The notes under the pieces: generated by a model
Seen by the model: only the letters and a program-made list of their open reading frames with translations
What the model was told of the DNA's origin: nothing
Databases searched by the model: none
Program-made: the position numbers and the translations under genes
In this document: in pieces, positions 25,455 through 34,159 of the stretch
How positions within the stretch are numbered: position 1 is the first letter of the stretch
Layout: each line of letters starts with the position of its first letter
Origin: Synergistaceae bacterium
GTDB taxonomy: Bacteria > Synergistota > Synergistia > Synergistales > Aminobacteriaceae
Assembly (NCBI GenBank): GCA_009783355.1
Contig: WRHH01000013.1
Coordinates: 1 to 55,203, forward strand
DNA: 55,203 nt
Direction of reading: 5' to 3'

Positions 25455-25731
25455 AAGTTTTACCATTAAAATCAATCAAAAGATAAAGCAAAAAGATTCT
25501 GGATTGCTTCGTCGCAAAAAGACGCTCCTCGCAAAGACAGGGGTGGGGCGCGTTTCATTCATTGAGACGAGTGCAGCTCGTGATTTTTGCCTTGACGATA
25601 ATATTTTTGAGTTTACAAAACGCGGGTCGCGAAAAATAGTAACATTTCCATTTGCGACGGTCGATAAATATAATGTAGGAAAATTGAGAGACAACTATCC
25701 TCAAGACTTGATTTACGAGGCAGTTCAATGA
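25447..25731 (+). CDS. Hypothetical small protein, partly encoded by a dispersed repeat
   Basis: The 94-residue basic protein is not recognised. It overlaps the end of punA by eight bases and the start of the M23 gene by four (ATGA), which supports translation as part of the operon. Residues around 17-32 (DSGLLRRKKTLLAKTG) are encoded by a copy of the dispersed GCAAAAAGACGC repeat, so part of the protein probably arose by repeat insertion. The C-terminal half (FEFTKRGSRKIVTFPFATVD...) looks conserved in character, but I cannot name it. No signal peptide or membrane segment. Confidence 0.55.
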   Translation: MFESFTIKINQKIKQKDSGLLRRKKTLLAKTGVGRVSFIETSAARDFCLDDNIFEFTKRGSRKIVTFPFATVDKYNVGKLRDNYPQDLIYEAVQ

Positions 25732-26642
25732 AGTACATGTCAAAAAGTATGCATGTACTAATTTTCCTGTCATTGTTATTTGGAAGTTCGGATGCTGCGG
25801 TAACGTTACACTATAAGGAAGAGAGCGATATAGGGCAGCCGTTTTTTGCGGTTATATCGTCTGACGCGCCGTTTTTCAATCCGTCAGTTGAGTGGATGGG
25901 AAAAGTTATCCCGTTGGATGTTTTGAAGTTGGGAGAAAGTTACCGCGCTTATGCCCTTTTGGGAGGAGCTGTCAACAGAGTTGAGTCCGGAACATTCCCT
26001 TTAGTGTTTGGCGTCGTTATTAATGAGGGAGGTATTCCGGTTAATAAATCTGTCGATATAAAATTGAGGGCGCGCGAGTATCCGGAAACAAGTCTGAAAG
26101 TTGCTCCTAAAATGATCAATCCTCCGAAATCAGAGTTGAAACGTATAGAAAATGAAGCAAAATTAACGGCAAAAGCAAGAGCTGCCATGACGCCAAAAAA
26201 ATTATGGCAAACCCGCGCGGTATCTCCTCTTCATAATCTTGTTGTGACGGGTAGTTATGGGCATAGAAGGGTATTCAACGGCGTAGCGAAAGGCAGTCAT
26301 AGCGGAGTCGATTTGAGGGCAGCTTTAGGAACAAAAGTGTACAGCATCTACCCGGGGAAAGTTATCCTAACCGGAAGACATTATTTTGCAGGAAACAGCG
26401 TGTATATTGATTCAGGGAATGGAGTCGTTTCAGCATATTTTCATCTTGATTCAATTAGAGTAAAGGATGGGGCCACTGTGAACGCCGGCGATGTCATCGG
26501 AAAAGCAGGGGCAACAGGCAGAGTGACTGGAACGCATCTTCATTTGAGCGTGTTCTTATCGGAACAATCCGTCGATCCTATGGGATTGTTAGATGTTGGG
26601 TTTTCGCAATCAGTTAAATCATTAAAGCAAATATCTTTGTAA
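25728..26642 (+). CDS. Secreted M23-family (LytM) peptidase
   Basis: The 304-residue protein has a signal peptide (VLIFLSLLFGSSDA). An N-terminal beta domain includes the FFAVISSDAPFF and AYALLGGAV segments. The C-terminal M23 zinc peptidase domain (about 170-290) has the ligand motifs HSGVDLRA and HLHLSV and the core YSIYPGKVILTGRHYFAGNS. It should cut peptidoglycan cross-links in the periplasm or regulate amidases. It lies two genes before CheW and four before an amidase. The start overlaps the upstream stop codon. Confidence 0.88.
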   Translation: MKYMSKSMHVLIFLSLLFGSSDAAVTLHYKEESDIGQPFFAVISSDAPFFNPSVEWMGKVIPLDVLKLGESYRAYALLGGAVNRVESGTFPLVFGVVINEGGIPVNKSVDIKLRAREYPETSLKVAPKMINPPKSELKRIENEAKLTAKARAAMTPKKLWQTRAVSPLHNLVVTGSYGHRRVFNGVAKGSHSGVDLRAALGTKVYSIYPGKVILTGRHYFAGNSVYIDSGNGVVSAYFHLDSIRVKDGATVNAGDVIGKAGATGRVTGTHLHLSVFLSEQSVDPMGLLDVGFSQSVKSLKQISL

Positions 26643-26684
26643 CTTTTGTTAGAAAATTGTTAATTGTGAGAGGAGACATGAAAA

Positions 26685-27212
26685 ATGATTCTGCAGGCAA
26701 GTGACAAGACCGATCAAAAGAATTCAAAAAAAGATTATGTGACGGATGTTGATTTACTGGGGAAAGAGCGTATATGTTTGGTGTTCGGATTGGGAGACGA
26801 AGGCTTTGGACTTGATGTGAACGTTGTTCGCGAAATTGTCAGAGTTCCGCCTTTTATAACGCGCGTTCCGAATGCGTCTCATTATATTCTCGGAGTAATC
26901 AATCTCAGGGGAACCATAGTCCCGGTATTTGACATGGAACTCAAGTTAGGTGTTCCTTCAACGCCGGTAACGGAAGAAGCTAGAATTATTATAATAACGC
27001 TCAACGAAGTTACCTTTGGAATAATTGTTAATACTGTCAGGGAAGTAATTACCATTTATGAGTCTCAAATCGAATCTGCCAATCAGGAGTTCGCCGTGGG
27101 AGAAAGAAAATATGTTTTAGGCATAGCAAAGCCGACTGACGGTAGATTAATAGTTTTATTGGATATATACACGCTTTTTGATTTAGAACAGATATTAGCT
27201 GAGGAACTATAG
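26685..27212 (+). CDS. cheW: CheW-like chemotaxis coupling protein
   Basis: The 175-residue protein is essentially one CheW domain. VFGLGDEGFGLDVNVVREIV, VPNASHYILGVINLRGTIVPVFDM and TFGIIVNTVREVITI are diagnostic. It links chemoreceptors to CheA at the inner membrane. The extra N-terminal 25 residues are hydrophilic. AGGAGAC lies upstream of ATG 26685. It stands outside any visible chemotaxis operon, between a peptidase and a PHP gene, and ends two bases before the next start. Confidence 0.9.
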   Translation: MILQASDKTDQKNSKKDYVTDVDLLGKERICLVFGLGDEGFGLDVNVVREIVRVPPFITRVPNASHYILGVINLRGTIVPVFDMELKLGVPSTPVTEEARIIIITLNEVTFGIIVNTVREVITIYESQIESANQEFAVGERKYVLGIAKPTDGRLIVLLDIYTLFDLEQILAEEL

Positions 27213-27214
27213 TA

Positions 27215-28042
27215 TTGCTTAGAATTGATTTACATACTCATAGTGTATTTTCAGACGGGACCTTAACAATAGATGAATTAGTTTCTTTAGCTAAAATAAG
27301 GCGTATTTCAGTATTGTCGCTTACAGATCATGATTCGGTCAGTGGTATAGAGAGTTTTTTAAAACAATGCAACAAACACAAAATAAGAGGAGTTGCAGGA
27401 ATTGAGCTTTCGGCTGAATATCCGGGCGTGTTGCATATTTTGGGTTATCGTTTTGACTATGACAAGCTTAGCGGCTGCAGTTTATTTAATAAAATACGAG
27501 ACAGCAGAGAAGAGCGCAATGCGGTCATATGCAACAAGCTAAAAAATGCCGGGATAGATATTTCTATTAATGAAATATATGAAGAATCGAAACAGGATAT
27601 TGTTGCCCGCCCGCACATTGCCAGGTTTTTGGTCAAAAAGGGTTATGCTTCAAATATAAATGAAGCTTTTACCAAGTATCTTAAAGCGGGCGGAATTGGA
27701 TATGCGTCCCGTTTTCGAGTAGATCCCGAAAAGTGCGTATCGATAATAAGGGAAAACGGCGGACTTCCGGTGCTGGCTCATCCATGGCAAACCAGTCAGG
27801 ATATGTTTGAACTAAGGAAACTTGTTTCAAAACTAAAAGATTTTGGACTTTGGGGTATTGAGTGTTATTCAAACTCCAACAATTCGGCGCGTGTTTATGA
27901 TATTATTAAACTAGCTGGAGAAATTGGGCTATACGTGACAGGCGGGTCGGATTATCATGGCGATATTTTCAACGACGATAATTTGGGAGTATTGGTTCCG
28001 GACGATATTTTGCCTTGGGCGAGGTTCTGCGGAGGACTTTAA
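27215..28042 (+). CDS. PHP-domain phosphoesterase (RNase AM/YciV-like)
   Basis: The 275-residue protein, starting at TTG 27215, has all PHP metal-binding motifs: DLHTHSVFSDG, LTDHDSV, GIELSAEY, RPHIARFLV, LAHPWQT and TGGSDYHGD. The closest well-known group hydrolyses 3',5'-nucleotide bisphosphates and trims RNA 5' ends. The exact substrate here is inferred. It is translationally coupled to cheW (two-base gap). The stop codon is embedded in a tandem AAAGACAGGG repeat. Confidence 0.85.
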   Translation: MLRIDLHTHSVFSDGTLTIDELVSLAKIRRISVLSLTDHDSVSGIESFLKQCNKHKIRGVAGIELSAEYPGVLHILGYRFDYDKLSGCSLFNKIRDSREERNAVICNKLKNAGIDISINEIYEESKQDIVARPHIARFLVKKGYASNINEAFTKYLKAGGIGYASRFRVDPEKCVSIIRENGGLPVLAHPWQTSQDMFELRKLVSKLKDFGLWGIECYSNSNNSARVYDIIKLAGEIGLYVTGGSDYHGDIFNDDNLGVLVPDDILPWARFCGGL

Positions 28043-28098
28043 AGACAGGGAAAGACAGGGAAAGACAGGGATTAGGGATTAGGGATTAGGGATTAGGA
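28041..28098. repeat. Tandem AAAGACAGGG and GGGATTA repeats
   Basis: Three copies of AAAGACAGGG are followed by about four GGGATTA heptamers. Then comes about 90 bases of purine-rich low-complexity DNA (AAGATAAAG type, to about 28190). The heptamer is the reverse complement of the array at 12966. The stretch splits the PHP and ltaE genes and contains no ORF. Confidence 0.85.
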
Positions 28099-28203
28099 AA
28101 AGACAAAGATAAAGACAAAGATAAAGATAAAAGATAAAAAATAAAAAACAAAAGATAAAGATAAAAGGTATAAGATAAAAATTAAAGATATAGAGAAGGC
28201 GGG

Positions 28204-29256
28204 TTGACGAAAAGAATGTTTTGTATGGACCTTAGGAGCGATACTGTAACACTTCCGAGTTTGCAAATGCGGGAAGCCATGTGCAAAGCTGAAGTTGGCG
28301 ATGATGTTTACATGGACGACCCTACCGTTAAGATCCTTGAGAGTAAAGCTGCGGAATTGACGGGCAAAGAAGCTGCGTTGTATGTGACATCCGGTACTAT
28401 GGGCAATATAACCGCCCTTCTATCTCATGATATACATGGATATTCCGTTATGGCAGGCAAGGATAGCCATATTGCAAATAATGAGGGTGGAGGAATTTCC
28501 ACAATTGCAGGCGCCTTCTGCCAGCAGGTTATCGATGATTCGGGGCTTCCTCTTGTATCCGATATGGAGCTTATTTTCAAGAATAGCAGTAACGTGCATC
28601 ACGCTCCCTCAAAACTGTTGTGTATTGAGAATACGCACAACAAAAGAGGAGGAATGGCGTCGACAGTTGCTGAAATGAAAGTGTGCGCAGATTGGGCAAG
28701 AGAACATAAGATGTTGATTCACCTTGATGGCGCTCGTATTTTTAACGCCTCGATTGCTTGCGGTGAAAAAGTATCCGACTACTGCGCTCTCGTTGATAGT
28801 GTGCAAATCTGTTTGTCAAAAGGACTTGGAGCTCCCGTTGGAAGCCTTGTTTGCGGCGCTAAGGATTATATTGAGAAAGCGCGTTTTTGGAGGAAAAGAA
28901 TCGGAGGAGGCTTGCGTCAGGTTGGAATAATTGCGGCTGCCGGAATATACGCGCTTGATAATAATATTGAGAGAATGGCTCTTGATCATTCAAACGCCGC
29001 CTTTGTAAAGAAGATGTTTCTTGATGCCGGAATTGAAACTCTTGATGTAGCTCGCCCGACCAACATGGTATATTTTAAGATAAACGACGCTTCAAAAACA
29101 AATGAGCTTCTTTCAGCCTGCGCTCAAAGGGGAGTAAAATTTGGTTCAACAGCTCCTGCTGCGTATAGAATAGTGTTTCATCTGAATATTGATAGCGAGA
29201 GCGCGATTTCAGCCGCGAACATTATTATAGAAGAAATTAAACGTATTGGAGACTAA
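28204..29256 (+). CDS. ltaE: Low-specificity L-threonine aldolase
   Basis: The 350-residue fold type I PLP enzyme cleaves L-threonine/allo-threonine to glycine and acetaldehyde. Motifs are DLRSDTVTLPS at the N-terminus, EVGDDVYMDDPTV, ALYVTSGTMGN, IHLDGARIFNA and the PLP Lys in ICLSKGLGAPVGSLV. TTG 28204 is preceded by GAAGG at good spacing; ATG 28216 is an alternative. The length is normal for the family. Its presence among envelope genes seems incidental. Confidence 0.92.
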   Translation: MTKRMFCMDLRSDTVTLPSLQMREAMCKAEVGDDVYMDDPTVKILESKAAELTGKEAALYVTSGTMGNITALLSHDIHGYSVMAGKDSHIANNEGGGISTIAGAFCQQVIDDSGLPLVSDMELIFKNSSNVHHAPSKLLCIENTHNKRGGMASTVAEMKVCADWAREHKMLIHLDGARIFNASIACGEKVSDYCALVDSVQICLSKGLGAPVGSLVCGAKDYIEKARFWRKRIGGGLRQVGIIAAAGIYALDNNIERMALDHSNAAFVKKMFLDAGIETLDVARPTNMVYFKINDASKTNELLSACAQRGVKFGSTAPAAYRIVFHLNIDSESAISAANIIIEEIKRIGD

Positions 29257-29263
29257 TCTTGGT

Positions 29264-30880
29264 ATGAAGTCAAGCAGCAAAACTTTGTTATGGGGAGCGC
29301 TTATCCCCATTTTTTTATTGGCTTTGTCAATTAGTATTGCGCTCGCCGCTGATTCTTACGTGGCTGGCTGTTATGTCGGCGAAAAAAAGATTGGCGAGCT
29401 GCCTGTAAATCAAGTTGACTCGGTGTTTTGGATACCCCTTAGAAGAGTTGCTGAGATCCTTGATATGAAAATCAGCTCTATGGGCGATGAAGTTGTTGTT
29501 TCAAACAATAATATAGTCGTCAAGATTGTCAAAAACTCTTCTGCAGCGAGGGTTGGAAACAGATTAGTTTCACTGTCTGAAATCCCCATGGTAATATCAG
29601 GTTCCCTATGCGTTGGAGAGAAGAGTTTGAATGTCTTGTTCCAAAGGGCTTTGGGCAAGGAACCCAGTGATTTTGTTTCATTCAGGGTTGACTATGATCC
29701 AAAAGAATTCACTCTCTCCGGTTCGAAGAGCAATAGAACCAGAGAACCTGTTTTGTACAGTGATTCTGATGTAAGACAAGAAAGAACGTCTGAAATTCTG
29801 CCGCCTGTCAAAGAGAATACGCCGACTAAAAATAAAACGAACGGAAATTTAGCAGAAATCTCTGAAATTAGATGGAATGTCACTCAACAAAAGATACGCG
29901 TTGTGTTTGCATGCGCTGGAGAGAAAGAACCTGTTGTGAAGAAAGAGAAAGATAGAATTACTGTAAGTTCAGCGATTTTTCCCAGTGATGTCAGATCTCA
30001 GGCGGAGGACAGGATACAGATAAAAGAGGAAAAATCCTCATTGATATTTACCGGAAAATGGCAAAGCGCAAATGTTTTGATACTGGTAAAACCAAAGAGA
30101 GTCTTGATTGAATTTATTTACGATGACAAAACTCCTTTAGCGGCAAAACCTGAGCCAGCAGCTAAAGATGTGATAAATACACCTGTTAATATTCCTGTCA
30201 ACAGTGACATTGTAGTTCTTGATCCGGGGCATGGAGGTCAGGATCCCGGAGCGGTAGCAAACGGCATACGCGAAAAGGATATAAATTTGGCAGTAGCGCT
30301 TAAGCTTGAGAGTGTCCTTAAGTCAAGAGGAATTAAAGTGTCATTAACGCGCAGGACAGATGTTTATTTGAAACTTGCGGAAAGAACTGAGATAGCAAAT
30401 AGGCTCAATGCGGAAGTTTTTGTGAGTATCCATGCAAATGCTATGCCAAAGGGGAAGAAGAGCGCGCGTGGGTTTGAAATATATCTAATGGCGCTGCCTA
30501 CTGATAATGATGCGCTTGAGCTTGCTAAATTTGAAAACAGGGAATTGATGGACGGTAAAACTAATGGGGCTGCTTCAGATAGTAAAACTCAACTTCTATT
30601 GAGTATTCTTGGCGATATGCAGCAAAATTATAAAGTTATTGAAAGCACCGATTTGGCTGAAGTGCTATATAAAGCAGGCAACGGGTCAGGACTGCCCATG
30701 AAAAGAGTAGCTCAGGCGCCATTTTTTGTCCTGAGAGGCGCCGCCATGCCGGCGGTTTTGCTTGAAACAGGTTTCCTGACGGATAAATCTGAGGCTAAGT
30801 TGTTGTTACAGCCTGCTTATCAGCAAAAAATTGCTGATGCTATGGCAGTCGGAATAATTGATTATCTGAGGAGGAGATAA
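29264..30880 (+). CDS. N-acetylmuramoyl-L-alanine amidase (amidase_3) with AMIN-like N-terminus
   Basis: ATG 29264 gives a 538-residue protein with a signal peptide (KTLLWGALIPIFLLALSISI). An N-terminal copper-amine-oxidase-type beta domain (about 30-130; FWIPLRRVAEILDMKISSMG) is followed by an AMIN-like domain (about 200-290). The zinc amidase domain (about 315-535) has the ligands in LDPGHGGQDPGA, REKDINLAV, SIHANA and LLETGFLTDKSEA. It cleaves the amide between MurNAc and the stem peptide during cell separation. An upstream TTG at 29246 overlaps ltaE and lacks a binding site. One base separates it from the GerMN gene. Confidence 0.92.
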   Translation: MKSSSKTLLWGALIPIFLLALSISIALAADSYVAGCYVGEKKIGELPVNQVDSVFWIPLRRVAEILDMKISSMGDEVVVSNNNIVVKIVKNSSAARVGNRLVSLSEIPMVISGSLCVGEKSLNVLFQRALGKEPSDFVSFRVDYDPKEFTLSGSKSNRTREPVLYSDSDVRQERTSEILPPVKENTPTKNKTNGNLAEISEIRWNVTQQKIRVVFACAGEKEPVVKKEKDRITVSSAIFPSDVRSQAEDRIQIKEEKSSLIFTGKWQSANVLILVKPKRVLIEFIYDDKTPLAAKPEPAAKDVINTPVNIPVNSDIVVLDPGHGGQDPGAVANGIREKDINLAVALKLESVLKSRGIKVSLTRRTDVYLKLAERTEIANRLNAEVFVSIHANAMPKGKKSARGFEIYLMALPTDNDALELAKFENRELMDGKTNGAASDSKTQLLLSILGDMQQNYKVIESTDLAEVLYKAGNGSGLPMKRVAQAPFFVLRGAAMPAVLLETGFLTDKSEAKLLLQPAYQQKIADAMAVGIIDYLRRR

Positions 30881-30881
30881 T

Positions 30882-31541
30882 ATGCCAAGGCGTGTTCATA
30901 AATATCGGGATGAAGGAAATATATGGGAAGAAGAAGCAGAATATGGCAGGAGACGATATAGATCGGATAGCGAACATCCTAAAGCTCCTTTGATGCTGAG
31001 AGTTTTAACTTGGACGGGAATAATTTTGCTCTGTTTTGTCGGCGGATATTTGGGAGCTTCTTGGGGAATAGATTTTTTAAATCAAAAAGATTTGCTGGTT
31101 CAAGATGATGTTGCAGTGACATCGGAAGATCTGAAAAAAATCGCTCTGCAGGAAAATAACGATGTAAAAAAGCTTACATTGAAACTATCATATCCAAAAG
31201 ACGGAAATCTTATATCAGAGAACTTTGAATTGATACCAGGCATAAAAGAGCAGGAAATAAAAGAGACTATAGAAAGACTACTTTCAGTCAGCAAAATGTT
31301 CTCAAAGGAAGTTTCGGCAAAACATATTTTTCGCAACGCTAATACTTTATACATTAATTTTACAGGGCCTTTTATTCCAATGCTGTCAAATGCCGGGAAG
31401 GAGCAGAGCACTCTGCTTGTGAACGGACTTGTCCGTACAATGACGGAAAACTTCCCTCCAATCAAAGAAGTAAGATTTCTTGTGAACGGCGGCGTAACAA
31501 CAGCTGGGTCTCCGATTGATCTGACTGCGATATGGAAGTAA
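30882..31541 (+). CDS. Membrane-anchored GerMN-domain protein
   Basis: The 219-residue protein has a charged cytoplasmic N-terminus and one membrane segment (about 38-60; VLTWTGIILLCFVGGYLG). An extracytoplasmic GerMN domain follows, with TLKLSYPKDGNLISEN, ETIERLL, LYINFTGPF and VRFLVNGG. In sporulating Firmicutes this domain works with N-acetylmuramoyl-amidases; here it follows an amidase by one base, which suggests a partnership in envelope remodelling. No other sporulation gene is in view. Confidence 0.85.
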   Translation: MPRRVHKYRDEGNIWEEEAEYGRRRYRSDSEHPKAPLMLRVLTWTGIILLCFVGGYLGASWGIDFLNQKDLLVQDDVAVTSEDLKKIALQENNDVKKLTLKLSYPKDGNLISENFELIPGIKEQEIKETIERLLSVSKMFSKEVSAKHIFRNANTLYINFTGPFIPMLSNAGKEQSTLLVNGLVRTMTENFPPIKEVRFLVNGGVTTAGSPIDLTAIWK

Positions 31542-31616
31542 TAAAACAATGCACAATGATAAATATAAATAGTATAAATATAGATGTTTGGGCAACGTAT
31601 AAGGTTTAGCGGGTAG

Positions 31617-31635
31617 GGGCGGCATTCTGCCGCCC
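31617..31635. repeat. Dispersed palindrome GGGCGGCA-N3-TGCCGCCC
   Basis: Fifth copy, in the gap between the GerMN and rdgB genes. Here a CTTTT run follows on the plus strand, so it could act as a weak terminator of the upstream operon. Confidence 0.8.
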
Positions 31636-31685
31636 GCTTTTAAACCATGAGTTGTCAGAATTTATAAATGAGAAGGTTTAAGTTT

Positions 31686-32267
31686 ATGAGAGTAATTCTG
31701 GCGAGCGGTAATGAGAATAAACATGGAGAGTTTAAAGAACTGCTTCAAGGCAGTAAAATAGAATTAGTTTACTCTCATGAAAAATTTGAAGTTGAGGAAA
31801 ATGGAAATAGTTTTTTATCTAACGCTTTGATTAAAGCAAAAGCATGGTCGCAAAAAACAGGATTGCCTGCTCTTGCTGATGACAGTGGAATTATTGTGAG
31901 AGCGCTCGACTGGATGCCTGGACTTCGTTCAGCAAGGATAGTTGAAGGAACGGATAACGATAGAAACGAATGGCTTCTTGCTCAACTCAAGGATAAAGAG
32001 GATCGTTATGCTGAATATGTTGCAGCTCTCGCACTATATGATTATAAGAGCGGCTGTGCAATAGAGACGGAAGCGCGTTGCGGGGGCGAGATAGCCGGTG
32101 GAGCGCGAGGAAATTCAGGATTTGGTTACGACCCTCTATTTATTCCAAGTGGCTATAGGAAGACATTTGGAGAGCTTCCCGCAACTGCTAAGTTAAAAAT
32201 ATCTCATCGTTCAATAGCTTTGTATAAACTTCTATATGTTGTTTTTCACTCTTATATGATAAAATAA
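31686..32267 (+). CDS. rdgB: XTP/dITP pyrophosphatase (RdgB/HAM1)
   Basis: The enzyme hydrolyses non-canonical purine triphosphates such as dITP and XTP to keep them out of DNA. Motifs are LASGNENKHGEF, LADDSGIIVRAL (metal-binding Asp pair), PGLRSARI and GFGYDPLFIPSGYRKTFGEL. I start it at ATG 31686 (MRVILASGN, 193 residues) because GAAGG lies nine bases upstream; the ATG at 31668 would place that site inside the gene. It is followed by secG. Confidence 0.93.
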   Translation: MRVILASGNENKHGEFKELLQGSKIELVYSHEKFEVEENGNSFLSNALIKAKAWSQKTGLPALADDSGIIVRALDWMPGLRSARIVEGTDNDRNEWLLAQLKDKEDRYAEYVAALALYDYKSGCAIETEARCGGEIAGGARGNSGFGYDPLFIPSGYRKTFGELPATAKLKISHRSIALYKLLYVVFHSYMIK

Positions 32268-32348
32268 AAAACTGCTTTTAAAATTTACTTGACTTTGCAT
32301 TTTTGGGATATTTTTGCATGATGCGACTTTTTCAGGAGGGGTTTTCGA

Positions 32349-32573
32349 GTGATAACTTTTTTATCAATAGTCCAGATTGTTGTAAGTATTGTTCTTATAA
32401 CTATTGTTTTATTGCAGCATAGAAAACAGGGTGGTTTTTCGGGCATATTCGGAGGCGGAACACAGGCGGACAGTGGACAGTGGCAGCGTTTCACAGCGTT
32501 GACCAAGATTACTATAGTACTTGCCGTACTATTCATGTTTCTCTCTGTTGTTATTGTTCTATTATCCAAGTGA
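32349..32573 (+). CDS. secG: Protein translocase subunit SecG
   Basis: The 74-residue protein has two membrane helices (IVQIVVSIVLITIVLLQ and ITIVLAVLFMFLSVVIVLL) around a Gly-rich loop with SGIFGGG, the standard SecG pattern. GTG 32349 follows AGGAGGGG. It assists SecYEG at the inner membrane. Its stop codon overlaps the next start by one base. Confidence 0.92.
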   Translation: MITFLSIVQIVVSIVLITIVLLQHRKQGGFSGIFGGGTQADSGQWQRFTALTKITIVLAVLFMFLSVVIVLLSK

Positions 32574-33604
32574 TGTTCCGAAGCCTTGAAGATGTAGAGA
32601 AATTTAATGTTTCTAATGAACGTCTTTTAAGCGCAACACATGATGAGATAATTAGTGGAGCGACCACTGATGTATATTTTGTAAAAATCCGTGGAGTTCT
32701 TGAAAAAATAGGTCGGCTTGACGTTGAAGTTGCAGCTGAAATATTTGCAAGAAAAAAAGGAATATTTGCAGGGCTTCAGGAAGTGAAAACTATTCTTTCA
32801 GGAAAAAACCTTCAAGTAGAGGCGATTGCGGAAGGGGAGAGCTTTTCAGCAGCAGAGGTAGTAATGACTATTCGAGGGCTCTATGCTGATTTTGGAATAT
32901 TTGAGACAACAATTTTAGGCATATTGGCAAGCTCATGCGGATGGGCTACCAGCGCAAGAGAATGTGTTGAAGCTGCCGGAGGCAAGCCGGTTCTCTCATT
33001 TGGAGCGCGGCATTTGCACCCTGCGGTATCTTCTGTTATGGATTACATTACTGTAAAATATGGCGGTTGTAGCGGAGCAAGCAGTATCCTCGGAGCTAAA
33101 TTATTTGGGGATATGCCGTCTGGAACAATACCGCACGCCGCTGTGCTGCTCACCGGTGATACGCTTGAATTAGCAAGGGTTTATGACGATGTTTTACCGG
33201 CAAGCGAGCCTCGCACATTTCTTGTAGACACCTTTAAGGACGAAGCTGAAGAGACGATGCGTTTAGCAAGAGCACTTGGCAACAAGCTTAATGGCGTGCG
33301 ACTTGACACTCCGGGTGAACGGGGCGGAGTTACGGTTGGATTAGTTAGAGAAATACGCGCGCGTCTTGACCAAGAAGGTTTCAACGCCGTAAAAATAGTA
33401 GTTTCAGGCGGGCTTGATCCCGAAAGGATAAAAGCGCTTGCTGACGCCGGAGCTGATGTTTTTGGTGTTGGCAGCTACATATCTCATGCGGAACCTATTG
33501 ATATGACGATGGATATTAAGGAAATTGAAGGTAAAAGAGTAGCAAAACGCGGACGTATACCAGGTTTGCAAAATAGCTCAAGATTAAATAAAGTGACTTT
33601 ATAA
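32573..33604 (+). CDS. Nicotinate phosphoribosyltransferase
   Basis: The 343-residue enzyme makes nicotinate mononucleotide from nicotinate and PRPP in NAD salvage. The family segments include DVYFVKIRGVLEKIG, FAGLQEVKTIL, LSFGARHLHPAVSSVMDY, GTIPHAAVLLTGDTLE, RTFLVDTFKDEAEETMR, VRLDTPGERGG and VVSGGLDPERI. It belongs to the short NAPRTase branch common in archaea and some bacteria. ATG 32573 is used because it overlaps the secG stop codon (TGATG), implying coupled translation; the frame is open further upstream within secG. Confidence 0.88.
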   Translation: MFRSLEDVEKFNVSNERLLSATHDEIISGATTDVYFVKIRGVLEKIGRLDVEVAAEIFARKKGIFAGLQEVKTILSGKNLQVEAIAEGESFSAAEVVMTIRGLYADFGIFETTILGILASSCGWATSARECVEAAGGKPVLSFGARHLHPAVSSVMDYITVKYGGCSGASSILGAKLFGDMPSGTIPHAAVLLTGDTLELARVYDDVLPASEPRTFLVDTFKDEAEETMRLARALGNKLNGVRLDTPGERGGVTVGLVREIRARLDQEGFNAVKIVVSGGLDPERIKALADAGADVFGVGSYISHAEPIDMTMDIKEIEGKRVAKRGRIPGLQNSSRLNKVTL

Positions 33605-33698
33605 ATTATGTACACAAGAATCAAGTAATTCTCTCTTGCGTTGCGCCCCCCTGTGCATTGCAAGCGATGGACTAAAGACAATAGAGGAGGAAATATGG

Positions 33699-34130
33699 AT
33701 GATTGGCGAGAGTTCATATATGGCCAAGAAAGAGAATGTAGAAAGACAGTGGTTTATTGTTGACGCGACCGATAAGCCGCTTGGGCGTATCGCATCGACG
33801 GTAGCGAGGGTACTTACCGGAAAACATAAGCCAACTTTTACGCCGCACGTTGATTGCGGTGATTTTGTTATTGTAATCAATATCGATAAAGTGAAGTTTA
33901 CCGGTAAGAAAGGTGAACGCAATAATTATCAGTATTACACAGGAAATACCGGAGGGCTTAGAACTACTCCGTGGGGAAGAATGCGGGCAACTAAGCCGGT
34001 TAAATTGTTTGAGAGCGTTATAAAAGGGATGCTTCCAAAGACTCGTTTGAAATATCAGCGAAAACTCAAGATTTATGCCGGAGCTGCTCATCCGCATGCA
34101 GCGCAAACCCCTGTGGTTCTTGAAATATAA
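33699..34130 (+). CDS. rplM: 50S ribosomal protein L13
   Basis: The 143-residue protein has the L13 core: ERQWFIVDATDKPLGRIAS, VARVLTGKHKPTFTPHVDCG, DFVIVINIDKVKFTGKK, YYTGNTGGLR and AVKGMLP-type KGMLPKTRLKYQRKLKIYAG. I start it at ATG 33699, eight bases after GAGGAGG; MAKKEN seven residues later is another candidate. It forms the standard L13-S9 operon. Confidence 0.96.
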   Translation: MIGESSYMAKKENVERQWFIVDATDKPLGRIASTVARVLTGKHKPTFTPHVDCGDFVIVINIDKVKFTGKKGERNNYQYYTGNTGGLRTTPWGRMRATKPVKLFESVIKGMLPKTRLKYQRKLKIYAGAAHPHAAQTPVVLEI

Positions 34131-34159
34131 TATTTTTGGGTAAAAGGAGAAGAGAATAG

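Noticed and set aside
12966..28098. CRISPR array from tandem repeats
   Set aside because: The heptamer and decamer arrays have no spacers and no cas genes are present.
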